NCBI GenBank assembly: GCA_947489445.1
Contig: CANLDN010000006.1
Coordinates: 124,001 to 188,000 of the forward strand
Direction of reading: 5' to 3'
Length of the DNA: 64,000 bases
Source: an uncultured Paracoccaceae bacterium
Lineage (GTDB): Bacteria; Pseudomonadota; Alphaproteobacteria; Rhodobacterales; Rhodobacteraceae
The notes below the pieces were generated by a model, which saw only the letters and a list, made by a program, of their open reading frames with translations, made no database searches and was not told the DNA's origin. A program made the translations under genes and the position numbers. Positions 48,969 to 56,641 of the stretch are shown here, in pieces. Each line of letters starts with the position of its first letter. Within the stretch, counting starts at the first letter, position 1.

Positions 48969-49844
48969 TCAGCGTAGGTGGCCGATCGTGTAAGTGGTGC
49001 TCATTTGCTCGGATTGCAGGTATTTCCTTAACGCATCGGGCTGTGGTTGTGTTTCGGTCTCCGTTTCCTCTGCTGCCAGCCCACCCGAGATGAACAGCGC
49101 GTCAATATCTTCCTGGAGGGCGCCGAGGATGTCGGTCTTGATCCCGTCGCCGATGCCAATGATACGCGGGTCGGATGGCGCAATGTTTAACGCAGCGAGC
49201 CTGCGGCGCGCGAGATCATAGATGGGTGGGTGCGGTTTGCCGAAATAGAGGCTTTCGCCGCCCATTTCAGTGTAAAGCGCGGCCAAGGCACCAGCGCACC
49301 ATTCGCGTATTTCGCCCCGATCCACGACGATGTCAGGGTTGGCGCAAAGCAGCTTGAGCCCTTTCTGCTTGGCATAGAGGAATTCCGGGCGGTTCACGTC
49401 CACATCGGCCAATGGATCAAAGGGGCCGCAGCAGATGATGCCTTCGGCCTGATCCAGCGGTACCTTTTGTATATCAACCGGGTTTTCGATGATTTTCAGG
49501 GGTTTGAAAAAGTCATCATCACGCGGGCTTTCGCCCATGAACCATATCTTTTCGCCCACCATGCCTTGAAACATTGCCGCGCGCGCGCTGTCGCCAGACG
49601 TGGCGATGGCGTCCCATGCGTCGTCAGGCACCCCAAAGTCGTTGATCTGATGCGCGACGCTGTCCCAAGGGCGCGGTGAGTTGGTGACAAGAACAACCGC
49701 GCCACCGGAAGCACGGTATTTCTGCATGGCTTTGACCGCGTCAAGCAGGGCGTGGATGCCGTTATGCATGCAGCCCCACAGGTCCACGAAGGCAGCGTCA
49801 TATTGGCCCGAAATCTCTTCAAAACTCTCGATGATCTGGGTCAT
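48969..49844 (-). CDS. TIGR01459 family HAD-type hydrolase
   Basis: 291 residues. HAD class IIA phosphatase like NagD/CbbZ relatives: motif I DLWGCMHNG (first Asp of the usual DxWGVLHNG; here Cys-Met replace Val-Leu), motif II LVTNSPRPW, motif III lysine in YFGKPHPPIYDLA and motif IV IIGIGDGIKTDILGA. Probable sugar- or nucleotide-phosphate phosphatase in the cytosol; substrate unknown. The start is ATG 49844. Confidence 0.92.
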   Translation of the reverse strand: MTQIIESFEEISGQYDAAFVDLWGCMHNGIHALLDAVKAMQKYRASGGAVVLVTNSPRPWDSVAHQINDFGVPDDAWDAIATSGDSARAAMFQGMVGEKIWFMGESPRDDDFFKPLKIIENPVDIQKVPLDQAEGIICCGPFDPLADVDVNRPEFLYAKQKGLKLLCANPDIVVDRGEIREWCAGALAALYTEMGGESLYFGKPHPPIYDLARRRLAALNIAPSDPRIIGIGDGIKTDILGALQEDIDALFISGGLAAEETETETQPQPDALRKYLQSEQMSTTYTIGHLR

Positions 49845-49932
49845 GCGTTAACCTTTGTAAACAATGTGCATTCTATGCAGAAACCATGCGCATACCATGC
49901 GCATGATTGTACATATCGCAAGGTTGGGGGTG

Positions 49933-50850
49933 TCAGACCTTGAGGTTTGGGATGATCTGCTTCTTGCGGCTCATAACGCCAGGCAGGATCACGGTGTCGC
50001 CGTCAACCTTTGCGTCGAATGACTTTTCGGCCACGGATTTGCTCAGATCGTTGGGGACCAGCATCGTCGCTTCTTCCTTGAGGATATCGACAACGAAAAG
50101 CAGAACCTCGTCGACTTTGTCTTCTTTGGCGACGGTTGGCATTGCCTTGACCAGTGCATCTTTGCGATCAAGGATTGCCTTGGGCGAGGTGGTTTCTAAC
50201 ACTGAGACACGGAATTTTTTGCCGTCGACGGCGTATTCCTTGCTGTCCATGCGCAACAGTTCCGCATCGGAGAACGCGGAGACGTCAGATTTCGCATCGA
50301 ACATTTCGGTCGCGTACTTCTCAATATCGACTTTCAGGTCCTTTGCCAGTTTTTCGGCCAGTTCTTTATCCATCGGGGTGGTGGTAGGTGAGCGGAAGGC
50401 AAGGGTGTCGGACAGGATGCAGGACAGCATCAGGCCCTTGATCCCTTCGGGCATGTGGCCTGCGTGGTCGCCCATCATCTGGTGCATGATCGTGGCTGTG
50501 CAGGCCAGCGGGCGGATCGTGATATTGATCGGGTTTTTCGTTTCCAGACCGCCTGCCAGTTTGTGGTGGTCGATAATGGCCAGCACGTTTGCATTGTTGA
50601 TGTTGGCGGGGAGTTCGGCGGGGTTGTTGGTGTCCACGATCACGCAGGATTGGTCGTCATCCACATCTGCGATGATTTCCGGCAGATCGAATTTCCAACG
50701 CTTGGCGACAAAAGCAGCCTCTGTGTTGGGCGTGCCGAGCAGGGCGGCCTTGGCCGTGATCCCGGTGTGGTTGAGAAACCATTCCCAGATTAGTGGTGAT
50801 CCGGTGCTGTCGGTATCGGGTGATTTGTGGCCAAAAACGAGGGTGGTCAT
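49933..50850 (-). CDS. ppaC: manganese-dependent inorganic pyrophosphatase (family II)
   Basis: 305 residues. DHH-family hydrolase of PPi. Metal ligands in VFGHKSPDTDS (H8, D12, D14), VDTNNP and IIDHHKLAGG; C-terminal DHHA2 domain with FRVSVLETTSPKAI and the substrate-binding ending DTVILPGVMSRKKQIIP. Single gene facing left; the region to its right holds the mini-ORF cassette transcribed the other way. Confidence 0.95.
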   Translation of the reverse strand: MTTLVFGHKSPDTDSTGSPLIWEWFLNHTGITAKAALLGTPNTEAAFVAKRWKFDLPEIIADVDDDQSCVIVDTNNPAELPANINNANVLAIIDHHKLAGGLETKNPINITIRPLACTATIMHQMMGDHAGHMPEGIKGLMLSCILSDTLAFRSPTTTPMDKELAEKLAKDLKVDIEKYATEMFDAKSDVSAFSDAELLRMDSKEYAVDGKKFRVSVLETTSPKAILDRKDALVKAMPTVAKEDKVDEVLLFVVDILKEEATMLVPNDLSKSVAEKSFDAKVDGDTVILPGVMSRKKQIIPNLKV

Positions 50851-50980
50851 GAGTGTCTGCCTTCATCTGCGATGCGGTTTGGCGGCGTTATAGCAGGGCC
50901 GGTCGGGATGTCACGTGTGCAAGCTGGTTTGACTGTGACCCGGCGGATATGCTAGTTCCTGAATTCTCAAAAGAAGGAAT

Positions 50981-51004
50981 ATGACAATGGACCAGCTGGC
51001 CTAA
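50981..51004 (+). CDS. mini-ORF 1 (possible leader peptide, MTMDQLA)
   Basis: ATG 50981, or ATG 50987 giving MDQLA, ending TAA. An AGAAGGA ribosome-binding site lies directly upstream. The block AGAAGGA...TGACAATGGACC recurs at mini-ORF 2, 81 bases later. A nine-base inverted repeat (TTCTCAAAA 50964-50972, TTTTGAGAA 51045-51053) encloses this mini-ORF. Proposed as a regulatory leader, inferred only from layout. Confidence 0.4.
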   Translation: MTMDQLA

Positions 51005-51067
51005 CCCCCCGCACATTGATCAACGGGCCGTGCCGCCCGCCCTGTTTTGAGAAGGAGCACCCTGACA

Positions 51068-51085
51068 ATGGACCTGTGTGACTGA
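51068..51085 (+). CDS. mini-ORF 2 (possible leader peptide, MDLCD)
   Basis: ATG 51068 to TGA 51085, five codons, with GAAGGAG ten bases upstream. Same TGACAATGGACC start context as mini-ORF 1. Followed at once by two small hairpins. Proposed leader peptide; no translation evidence. Confidence 0.4.
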   Translation: MDLCD

Positions 51086-51118
51086 CGCCTTTTGGCGATC
51101 CGTTTGGCCGTTTCGGCC
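51086..51118 (+). promoter_or_regulatory. tandem hairpins before the basic ORF
   Basis: CGCC-TTTT-GGCG (51086-51097) and GGCCG-TTT-CGGCC (51106-51118), separated by eight bases and followed by TTTTT at 51128-51132. They start right at the stop codon of mini-ORF 2. A further GGGC...GCCC pairing with TTTT after it lies at 51025-51048 behind mini-ORF 1, so each mini-ORF is followed by an attenuator-like structure. Confidence 0.4.
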
Positions 51119-51148
51119 CCATGACCATTTTTCAAAAAGGTGCAGCTT

Positions 51149-51334
51149 ATGCCCCGTAAAACACCAAAACCCCGCAAGCCGGGTCAAAACCCACTATCCG
51201 CCAACAAAAACCGCAGGGCCAATCGGCCTGATCCGGTTGGAAATGTCCGCGCAGGCGCAAGAACCGGCCCGGACCGCGACAAACGGTTTGACCGGCGACC
51301 GCCAAAGTTTCCCGGTCGTTTGGGTGGGCGATAA
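51149..51334 (+). CDS. small highly basic Arg/Pro-rich protein, unknown
   Basis: 61 residues from ATG 51149 (MPRKTPKPRKPGQNPLSANK), with AAGGTG seven bases upstream. Composition is extreme: 13 Arg, 6 Lys, 11 Pro, 4 Asp and no Glu, no membrane helix, no cysteine. It looks disordered and nucleic-acid-binding. Not recognised as a ribosomal protein or known family. Preceded by two mini-ORFs and hairpins, followed eight bases later by a strong terminator, so it forms a complete single-gene unit. The alternative is a spurious ORF inside a structured RNA. Confidence 0.6.
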   Translation: MPRKTPKPRKPGQNPLSANKNRRANRPDPVGNVRAGARTGPDRDKRFDRRPPKFPGRLGGR

Positions 51335-51341
51335 TGGTTCA

Positions 51342-51372
51342 GCCCCGCCAGCGCATTGCTGGCGGGGCGTTT
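51342..51372 (+). terminator. intrinsic terminator after the basic ORF
   Basis: GCCCCGCCAGC / GCTGGCGGGGC, eleven perfect pairs, five-base loop GCATT, then GTTT. Lies between the basic ORF and the convergent lipoprotein gene, so it may serve both. Confidence 0.85.
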
Positions 51373-51384
51373 GCGTCCGGTTGA

Positions 51385-52329
51385 TTAGTTTTCGTCGGCG
51401 AGGAATGCGCCTTGGACATAAATGGTTTCTTCGCCGCTTTCCTGGATTTCGGTGAAGATCGTACCGCCAATGGCACCAGCGTCAGCGCCGTAGAACGTGC
51501 CATCGATTTCTGCACCCACCAGTGTTTGACCCGGAGCCAATGCGCCGTCTTCAACAGTGAAGGTTCCTGAGAAGCCGTTTCCGTTAATGCTGACCGAGGG
51601 GATGATGTAGGTTTCAGACGTGGTGGCGCCATCGAAATTGCCTAAATCGAATTCACCCGAAACGCTGCCGCCGCCGCCAAAGTCGACGTCCAGAGTGATG
51701 GCACCAGATTCCCTATTGTCAGAGATTGGTAATTCCCAGACCGTAGAATCAACATCAACGGCATTCGCGGAAATCGTTCCTTCATAGGTCGCGGTACCAG
51801 TTTCTGCACTCACCGTGGACGGATCTGTGTCGTAGCCAATGACGAAAAAGGCGCCTTCGGGTCGGTCAAAGACCGTGTTCGTCACATAGCTGTTGAAGAA
51901 ACTATAAAGTTCGGCAGCCCCGTTGTCAGAAGTCTGTTCGCGTAGAACGCTGGTAAAACCCAGACCGCCAAGTTGCTCTATGTAGAAGCCGTCACCAGTG
52001 CCCTCCGGCAATGTGTATGTACGATCCGCGATCTGTATTATCACCTCTTCTTCGCCGGTCGTTACATTGGTTACGAAGGTGAATTCAATTTCGTCGTCTT
52101 CAAGGATTTCTAACGTGACACCCCCGTCCCGGGTGATCATGGTATTCACATCGGCGGGCCGGTATGTAACGCCAGTGCGGATGATATCGCCAGGTTGCGC
52201 AAAACCGCTGCTTGCTTGCGGCGTAATGCTGCCACCCCCGCCGCCTCCACCACCCCCTCCACCGCCGCAGGCGCCGAGCGTCAGGGTGAGGAGAAGTGCG
52301 GTAGAATTCCGTAGGATAGCAATTGACAT
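51385..52329 (-). CDS. lipoprotein with TbpB-like C-terminal beta-barrel domain
   Basis: 314 residues. Lipoprotein signal MSIAILRNSTALLLTLTLGAC with lipobox LGAC, then a run of twelve glycines as linker. The mature part is beta-rich and acidic. The C-terminal GTFTVEDGALAPGQTLVGAE and GTFYGADAGAIGGTI match the small barrel of transferrin-binding-protein-B-like proteins (FYGxxAxxxGGTF motif). Surface or outer-membrane lipoprotein; in roseobacters these are stand-alone and no iron role is shown. The glycine run uses mixed GGN codons. Confidence 0.83.
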   Translation of the reverse strand: MSIAILRNSTALLLTLTLGACGGGGGGGGGGGGSITPQASSGFAQPGDIIRTGVTYRPADVNTMITRDGGVTLEILEDDEIEFTFVTNVTTGEEEVIIQIADRTYTLPEGTGDGFYIEQLGGLGFTSVLREQTSDNGAAELYSFFNSYVTNTVFDRPEGAFFVIGYDTDPSTVSAETGTATYEGTISANAVDVDSTVWELPISDNRESGAITLDVDFGGGGSVSGEFDLGNFDGATTSETYIIPSVSINGNGFSGTFTVEDGALAPGQTLVGAEIDGTFYGADAGAIGGTIFTEIQESGEETIYVQGAFLADEN

Positions 52330-52449
52330 CTGGCAGCCCTTTTCGTGAGTGTTAATAATATATTAATAACAAGGCTATCATGGACTGGAAGCGGAAAGGC
52401 GGTCTGCTTGCAACTTTTCCGTGTTGTGGTGCGCTAGGGAGGCAGGGTG

Positions 52450-53118
52450 ATGGAGAAGCTGCGCGAGGCGGATCTTTATGCCCCCGTGAAGGCATTTCTG
52501 CAGCGTCGGGGCTATGAGGTCAAAGGCGAGGTCGGTGCTGCGGATGTGGTTGCCCGCCGGGCTGATGAGCCGCCGGTTATTATAGAATTGAAGCGCGCAT
52601 TTTCACTGACCTTGTTTCATCAGGGCATCACCCGGCTGGCGATGTCTGATCACGTGTACCTTGCGGTGGCCCATAAACCCGGCAAGCCGTTTCAGCGTGC
52701 CTTGAAAGACAATGTGAAACTGGCGCGTCGTGTGGGGTTGGGGGTGATGACGGTACGCTTGCGCGATTATCATGTGGAGGTTCATGCGGATCCCGGCCCT
52801 TATGCCCCGCGCAAATCACCCAAGAAGACTGCACGCCTTTTGCGTGCGTTTGATCGGTTGCAGGGGGACCCGAACGAAGGCGGCGCGACCCGGCACGGTC
52901 TGGTCACAGGCTACCGGCAGGACGCGCTGCGCTGTGCCCGCTTTCTCGCGGTGCATGGCCCGTCACGGGGCGCGCAGATCAAGGCCTGGGCCGAGGTGCC
53001 GGATGCCACACGCATTATGGCCAATGACCATTACGGTTGGTTCAGCCGCGTGTCGCGCGGGGTTTATGATTTGACAGAGGCGGGCCGCAAAGGATTGGCG
53101 GATTATGGGGACGTTTGA
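52450..53118 (+). CDS. DUF2161 family PD-(D/E)XK nuclease-fold protein
   Basis: 222 residues from ATG 52450 (a GTG precedes it directly). N-terminal nuclease-like core: READLYAPVKAFLQRRGYEV, GAADVVARR (Asp) and VIIELKRAF (E-x-K) form the PD-(D/E)XK signature. Later helical part with RHGLVTGYRQDALRCARFLA and C-terminal HYGWFSRVSRGVYDLTEAG, a winged-helix-like tail. Annotated in the family as a putative phosphodiesterase; no substrate known. Its stop directly abuts the stop of the convergent TraB/GumN gene. Confidence 0.88.
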   Translation: MEKLREADLYAPVKAFLQRRGYEVKGEVGAADVVARRADEPPVIIELKRAFSLTLFHQGITRLAMSDHVYLAVAHKPGKPFQRALKDNVKLARRVGLGVMTVRLRDYHVEVHADPGPYAPRKSPKKTARLLRAFDRLQGDPNEGGATRHGLVTGYRQDALRCARFLAVHGPSRGAQIKAWAEVPDATRIMANDHYGWFSRVSRGVYDLTEAGRKGLADYGDV

Positions 53119-54111
53119 TCAGTTCGCCCGCGTCAGTGTCCAACCATCATCTTGCAACAGCTGGAGTACCCCGTCCGAGCCGATCAGGTGCGCGGCACCG
53201 ACCGCCACAACGATATCGTCATGGGTTTCGGTTGCCTGAGTGATCACGGGCATCCAGTTGCGGTTGCGGTCAATCAGCAGGGCCTTTTCGGTTTCATCAA
53301 ACAGCGCGGCGGCGGTGCTCGGGTCGATGCCGGGGACTTCGGTCATGGCGATCCGCGACATTTCCCAAAGCCTACCCACATCTTCGGCAAAATAACGGTC
53401 CAGCATGGCCACGAACATTTGCTGCTGCATGTCGGGTGCGAGCAAATTGACCATCAGCATTTCGATCTGCTCATCGATGGGTTCGTCCTGAAAAATATCA
53501 AATAGCGTGGTGAACGGTTCGAGCGCTTGCAAGGGCACATTGGCGGCGGCGGCATTTTCGCCGATGATGTGGTCCAGACCACGGTTGCCGCTCAGCATAT
53601 CCTGCGCCGCACATGGCGGGATCGATAGCACAAGCGACAGATACCAGGGCTGCATCTTGGCTGCCATGAAGCCGGGGATGTTACGCGCCTGTGCCGCGTC
53701 CGAGACCATTGTCCATGTTTCTTCATCCAGAACATCAGGCAGGGTTGGTCCGTCAACGATGAAAAGGCGGCTGGGGTCGGATGCAATCAAATCCTCCAGC
53801 TGTGCTTCTTCCTTCGCTGTGGCCTCTAACAGAACAAGATCAGCGTTTTCGACGTTATCCGCGATCCGATCATAAAGGGCCGCCAAGCGCGGGTCATAGA
53901 TATGAACGGTGCCGACAATTGTGATGTCTTTTGCATCCTTGGTTGCGTTCCAGATCAACCCTTCAGCAAAGGGCATCTGGGCGACCGTATCTGTCAGACT
54001 GGCCCGTTGATCGGCGCTGAGCTGATCCAGATAGTTCGCGCCGACGCATTGGGCCGCGGCTGGCAGGCCGATAAATGTGAGCAGGGCAATGGCGGCAGTG
54101 CGCAGGAACAT
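53119..54111 (-). CDS. TraB/GumN family protein
   Basis: 330 residues with signal peptide MFLRTAAIALLTFIGLPAAA. TraB/GumN motifs: ITIVGTVHIYDPRLA (GTxH), VLLEATAKEEAQLE, helical middle with IDEQIEMLMVNLL and the C-terminal RNRNWMPVITQATETHDDIV, AVGAAHLIGSDGVLQLLQDDGW. This group relates to Tiki-type metalloproteases; GumN is linked to xanthan gum loci but its function is unproven. Periplasmic. Confidence 0.92.
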   Translation of the reverse strand: MFLRTAAIALLTFIGLPAAAQCVGANYLDQLSADQRASLTDTVAQMPFAEGLIWNATKDAKDITIVGTVHIYDPRLAALYDRIADNVENADLVLLEATAKEEAQLEDLIASDPSRLFIVDGPTLPDVLDEETWTMVSDAAQARNIPGFMAAKMQPWYLSLVLSIPPCAAQDMLSGNRGLDHIIGENAAAANVPLQALEPFTTLFDIFQDEPIDEQIEMLMVNLLAPDMQQQMFVAMLDRYFAEDVGRLWEMSRIAMTEVPGIDPSTAAALFDETEKALLIDRNRNWMPVITQATETHDDIVVAVGAAHLIGSDGVLQLLQDDGWTLTRAN

Positions 54112-54168
54112 GGATCATCCTTTGGGTTGTGATATCTTACAAGGTAAGCACACACCGCCCCGGGTCAA

Positions 54169-54486
54169 TCACCCGGGACGGTTTTCAAGGATCATTCGTT
54201 GTCCGGCCCGGATCATCCAGCGCCCGATGATGTGCCGGAATGTTCGCTGGGGTGGCGGGACAACATGCAGCCGGGGGCGCGTGGCAATGACCGCACCGGT
54301 AGGCAACTGCGCATTGCGGTTGTCTTCGGGCGGGCCGGGTTGCAGCGATACAGGTGGCCAACCCACCGCACAAGGCGTCAAACGCAACCGTTCGGGCAAG
54401 CTGCGCCGTTTTATGCGCTTGCTATCACCGTGGTGATGAATATCGGGGCCGATCCGATGATCGACGGTAAAAAACGGGGGATGCAT
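54169..54486 (-). CDS. hypothetical protein, about 105 residues
   Basis: From ATG 54486 (MHPPFFTVDHRIGPDIHHHG). Not recognised. Basic, rich in Arg, Pro and His, with IKRRSLPERLRLTPCAVGWP and C-terminal RTFRHIIGRWMIRAGQRMIL. Codon use (C/G third positions, CGC/CGG Arg, CTG/TTG Leu) resembles the neighbours and argues for real coding on this strand. A plus-strand frame of similar size covers the same bases but looks less natural. No clear ribosome-binding site. Lies 57 bases from the TraB/GumN start, same direction. Confidence 0.45.
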   Translation of the reverse strand: MHPPFFTVDHRIGPDIHHHGDSKRIKRRSLPERLRLTPCAVGWPPVSLQPGPPEDNRNAQLPTGAVIATRPRLHVVPPPQRTFRHIIGRWMIRAGQRMILENRPG

Positions 54487-54838
54487 GGTGGTATCCGATC
54501 GACGAAATTCAAAGTGGGAACGCGCATACGCGCACTGCAAAACACTGGCTTAATTCCAGGTGGGGGTAAGATCCTTTCGATGCATTGCAGTCTCCTTGAA
54601 TGATTCGTATCCGAACGCCTTTCGTGTAACCCGACGTCAAGCGATCAGCCAAGACCTTTTTTACAACCGGCGGGATTTGTTATCTTGCCTGTCCATTTTG
54701 GAAAACGATGCATCTGACGGGCGCGGTGGCATTGAACCGCGCAATCGCGATCATTGTGAGTAGCTTTTGACCGGTCGTTTTCATTTCGGTCTTTTCGCCC
54801 ATCATCGGGTCGGGCGCATTAATGACAATGACATATCC
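54487..54838. other. about 350 bases with no convincing gene
   Basis: Short frames on both strands, none with a ribosome-binding site, motif or consistent codon use. No repeat or terminator with a T-run seen. Next to the frameshifted repeat gene, so it may be a decayed region. Confidence 0.5.
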
Positions 54839-55463
54839 ATGCCTACTGAAATACGTGAAGACACGCTTGATCAATTTCCATGGGAACTGATCGAGACGAC
54901 GTTTGACGATAACGGCCAGATCATTGGTCGCTTCACTTTATTTGATAATCAGACAGATCGGGTCGAAGAGTTTCAGAACGGAATCCGTTCGTTCATGATC
55001 CAGACTGACCTGTCAGCCCCCGGCGTCGCAGTTCCGTGGCAGTCCATTGAAACGTTCTTTGATCCCGCAGGCGCTACTTGAGACCCGGTTCACGGTTTTT
55101 GACAATGAGACGGAGCGGCTTGAACTGTTCGACGCCGGAGTGCTGACGCGGACCACTCAGACGGATCTTTCGCAAGACGGCAGCGCGGCCATTTGGCAAA
55201 CGATTTTGACGGTTTTCGATGATGCTGGATTGGTTCAGACACGTCGGACAGTGTTCGACGACAGTGATCAGTTTGTTTTCAACTTTGAAGGTGTCGAAAA
55301 GGTGCAGACCATCGAATATGATGGTGATGGCAGCGATCCATGGATCGTTGAGGTGAAGATCTTCGATATGGCCGGTCAGGTTGATGAGGTTGTTACCTAT
55401 GACAGCATTGACATGGTGCCGCTGGACATTCTTGATCAACTCGACCTCGGCTTTTTCGCCTAA
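54839..55463 (+). pseudogene. repeat protein broken by a one-base frameshift
   Basis: Two overlapping frames encode one protein. The first runs from ATG 54839 (MPTEIREDTLDQFPWELIET) to TGA 55079-55081; the second continues in the +1 frame through 55463. Together they give four copies of a 52-residue unit, W-x2-IET-x-FDDxG-x5-RFTxFDNxTxRxExF, then xxGxxxxxxQTDLS and a short link to the next W. Units 1 and 2 keep exactly 52 residues only if one base is removed between about 55072 and 55077. The units resemble bacterial acidic repeat proteins of unknown function. No strong ribosome-binding site. Either a young pseudogene, a phase-switching gene or a sequencing error. Confidence 0.7.
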
Positions 55464-55473
55464 TGTGAACACG

Positions 55474-55505
55474 GCATGATACCCTTTTTTGTAAGGATAT
55501 CATGC
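55474..55505. repeat. inverted repeat after the frameshifted gene
   Basis: GCATGATA / TATCATGC arms with an interior CCC/AGG pairing and a T-rich loop. Eleven bases after the stop at 55463; no T-run outside the stem, so only possibly a terminator. Confidence 0.4.
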
Positions 55506-55551
55506 GTCTCGAGCTGTTGTTGTGCTGCGCCGTAGACGGCCTTTGGCGAAG

Positions 55552-55569
55552 ATATGAAACGTTTCATAT
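55552..55569. promoter_or_regulatory. LacI-family operator of the ribose-type operon
   Basis: Perfect 18-base palindrome ATATGAAACGTTTCATAT with a central CG, the classic half-site geometry of LacI-family regulators. A TTGACA -35 candidate at 55569-55574 touches its right end, with ATGCTA 17 bases on, so binding would block the promoter. The LacI-type regulator at 59576-60568 is the likely partner. 91 bases upstream of the binding-protein gene. Confidence 0.82.
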
Positions 55570-55660
55570 TGACAGAAATCCGAAACACGGCATGCTAGTG
55601 GCAGGGTGATTTCCGTGTCAGGAGGGCGTGGATTCGCCTGATTAAACCAGGGAGGCTCTT

Positions 55661-56581
55661 ATGAAGCTCGTTAAATTCGCTGCCGCGGCAGCGACCGGTA
55701 TCTTATTGTCTACAGGAATGGCAGGTGCTGACGATAAGCCTGTTGTCGGCCTTGTCATGAAGTCGCTTGCCAATGAATTTTTCCAAAACATGCTGGTGGG
55801 TGCTGAACAACACGAAGCGACCCGTGGCGATTATGAGTTGATCGCGGTGGGTATGCAGAACGAGACCGACTTTGAATCGCAGATCAATGCGGTTGAGAAT
55901 TTCATCACGCAGGGTGTTGATGCCATCGTGATCGCCCCTGCAGACAGCCGCGCCATGGTACGTCCGCTGAAAAAGGCGATGGAGGCCGGGATTACAGTTG
56001 TCAATTTTGATGTCGCATTGGATGCGGCGGCCAAGGAACAGCAGGGTGTTGAGCTGGCCTTTGTCGGCCCGGATAACCGTGGCGGTGCACAGCTGGCCGG
56101 GAATGCGCTGGGCGAGGCTTTGGGCGCAGGCGGCAAGGTCGTCATTATCGAAGGCAACCCGGGCGCTGACAACGCCAATGAGCGCCGCTTGGGTTTTGAG
56201 GATTCAGTCGCGGCATATGGTCTGGAGCTGCTGGATAGCCGCACGGCCCATTGGGAAACCGAAGAAGCCAATCAGGTATTTTCAACCATGCTGACGGCCC
56301 ATCCGGATGTTCAGGGCGTCATGGCGGCCAACGATTCCATGGCTGTTGGTGTTGTAAAGGCGCTAGAGGCTGCGGGCCGCGACGACATCATGGTTGTTGG
56401 CTTTGATAACATCCCTGCTGTTGGCCCAATGATCGAAGATGGCCGCATGTTGGCCACCGTTGATCAGTTCGGCCAGCAGATGGCGGCCAACGCTATTGAC
56501 CTTGCGTTGGAGGTGGTTGCCGGTGGACCCGCGCTGGAAGGCTGGGTCAAAACAGAAATCGAACTGGTCACAGCAGACTGA
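55661..56581 (+). CDS. ribose-type ABC transporter substrate-binding protein
   Basis: 306 residues from ATG 55661 with GGGAGG seven bases upstream. Signal peptide MKLVKFAAAAATGILLSTGMAGA. Peripla_BP_4 fold: GLVMKSLANEFFQNMLVGAE, DAIVIAPADSRAMV, VEGNPGADNANERRLGFED-like IIEGNPGADNANERRLGFED and VMAANDSMAVGVVKAL, VVGFDNIPAVGPMI. Ligand probably a pentose or deoxyhexose, given RbsD in the operon. First gene, behind the palindromic operator. Confidence 0.92.
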   Translation: MKLVKFAAAAATGILLSTGMAGADDKPVVGLVMKSLANEFFQNMLVGAEQHEATRGDYELIAVGMQNETDFESQINAVENFITQGVDAIVIAPADSRAMVRPLKKAMEAGITVVNFDVALDAAAKEQQGVELAFVGPDNRGGAQLAGNALGEALGAGGKVVIIEGNPGADNANERRLGFEDSVAAYGLELLDSRTAHWETEEANQVFSTMLTAHPDVQGVMAANDSMAVGVVKALEAAGRDDIMVVGFDNIPAVGPMIEDGRMLATVDQFGQQMAANAIDLALEVVAGGPALEGWVKTEIELVTAD

Positions 56582-56641
56582 ATGCTGTTCTCCCAGGTGT
56601 CCGGCGCGGTTTTGTCGGACACCACTATTCCTCGGGTCAAA

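Noticed and set aside
51121..51159. Third mini-ORF (12 codons) overlapping the start of the basic ORF
   Set aside because: No ribosome-binding site and no resemblance to the two repeated mini-ORFs; could still couple translation but unsupported.
52220..52266. G/C-rich run encoding twelve glycines, considered as a slippage-prone phase-variation tract
   Set aside because: The codons are mixed GGN, not a homopolymer or perfect short repeat, so slippage is unlikely.
54199..54603. Plus-strand frame of 134 codons overlapping the hypothetical minus-strand gene at 54169-54486
   Set aside because: Codon use and start context look worse than on the minus strand; no recognisable motif. Neither strand is certain.
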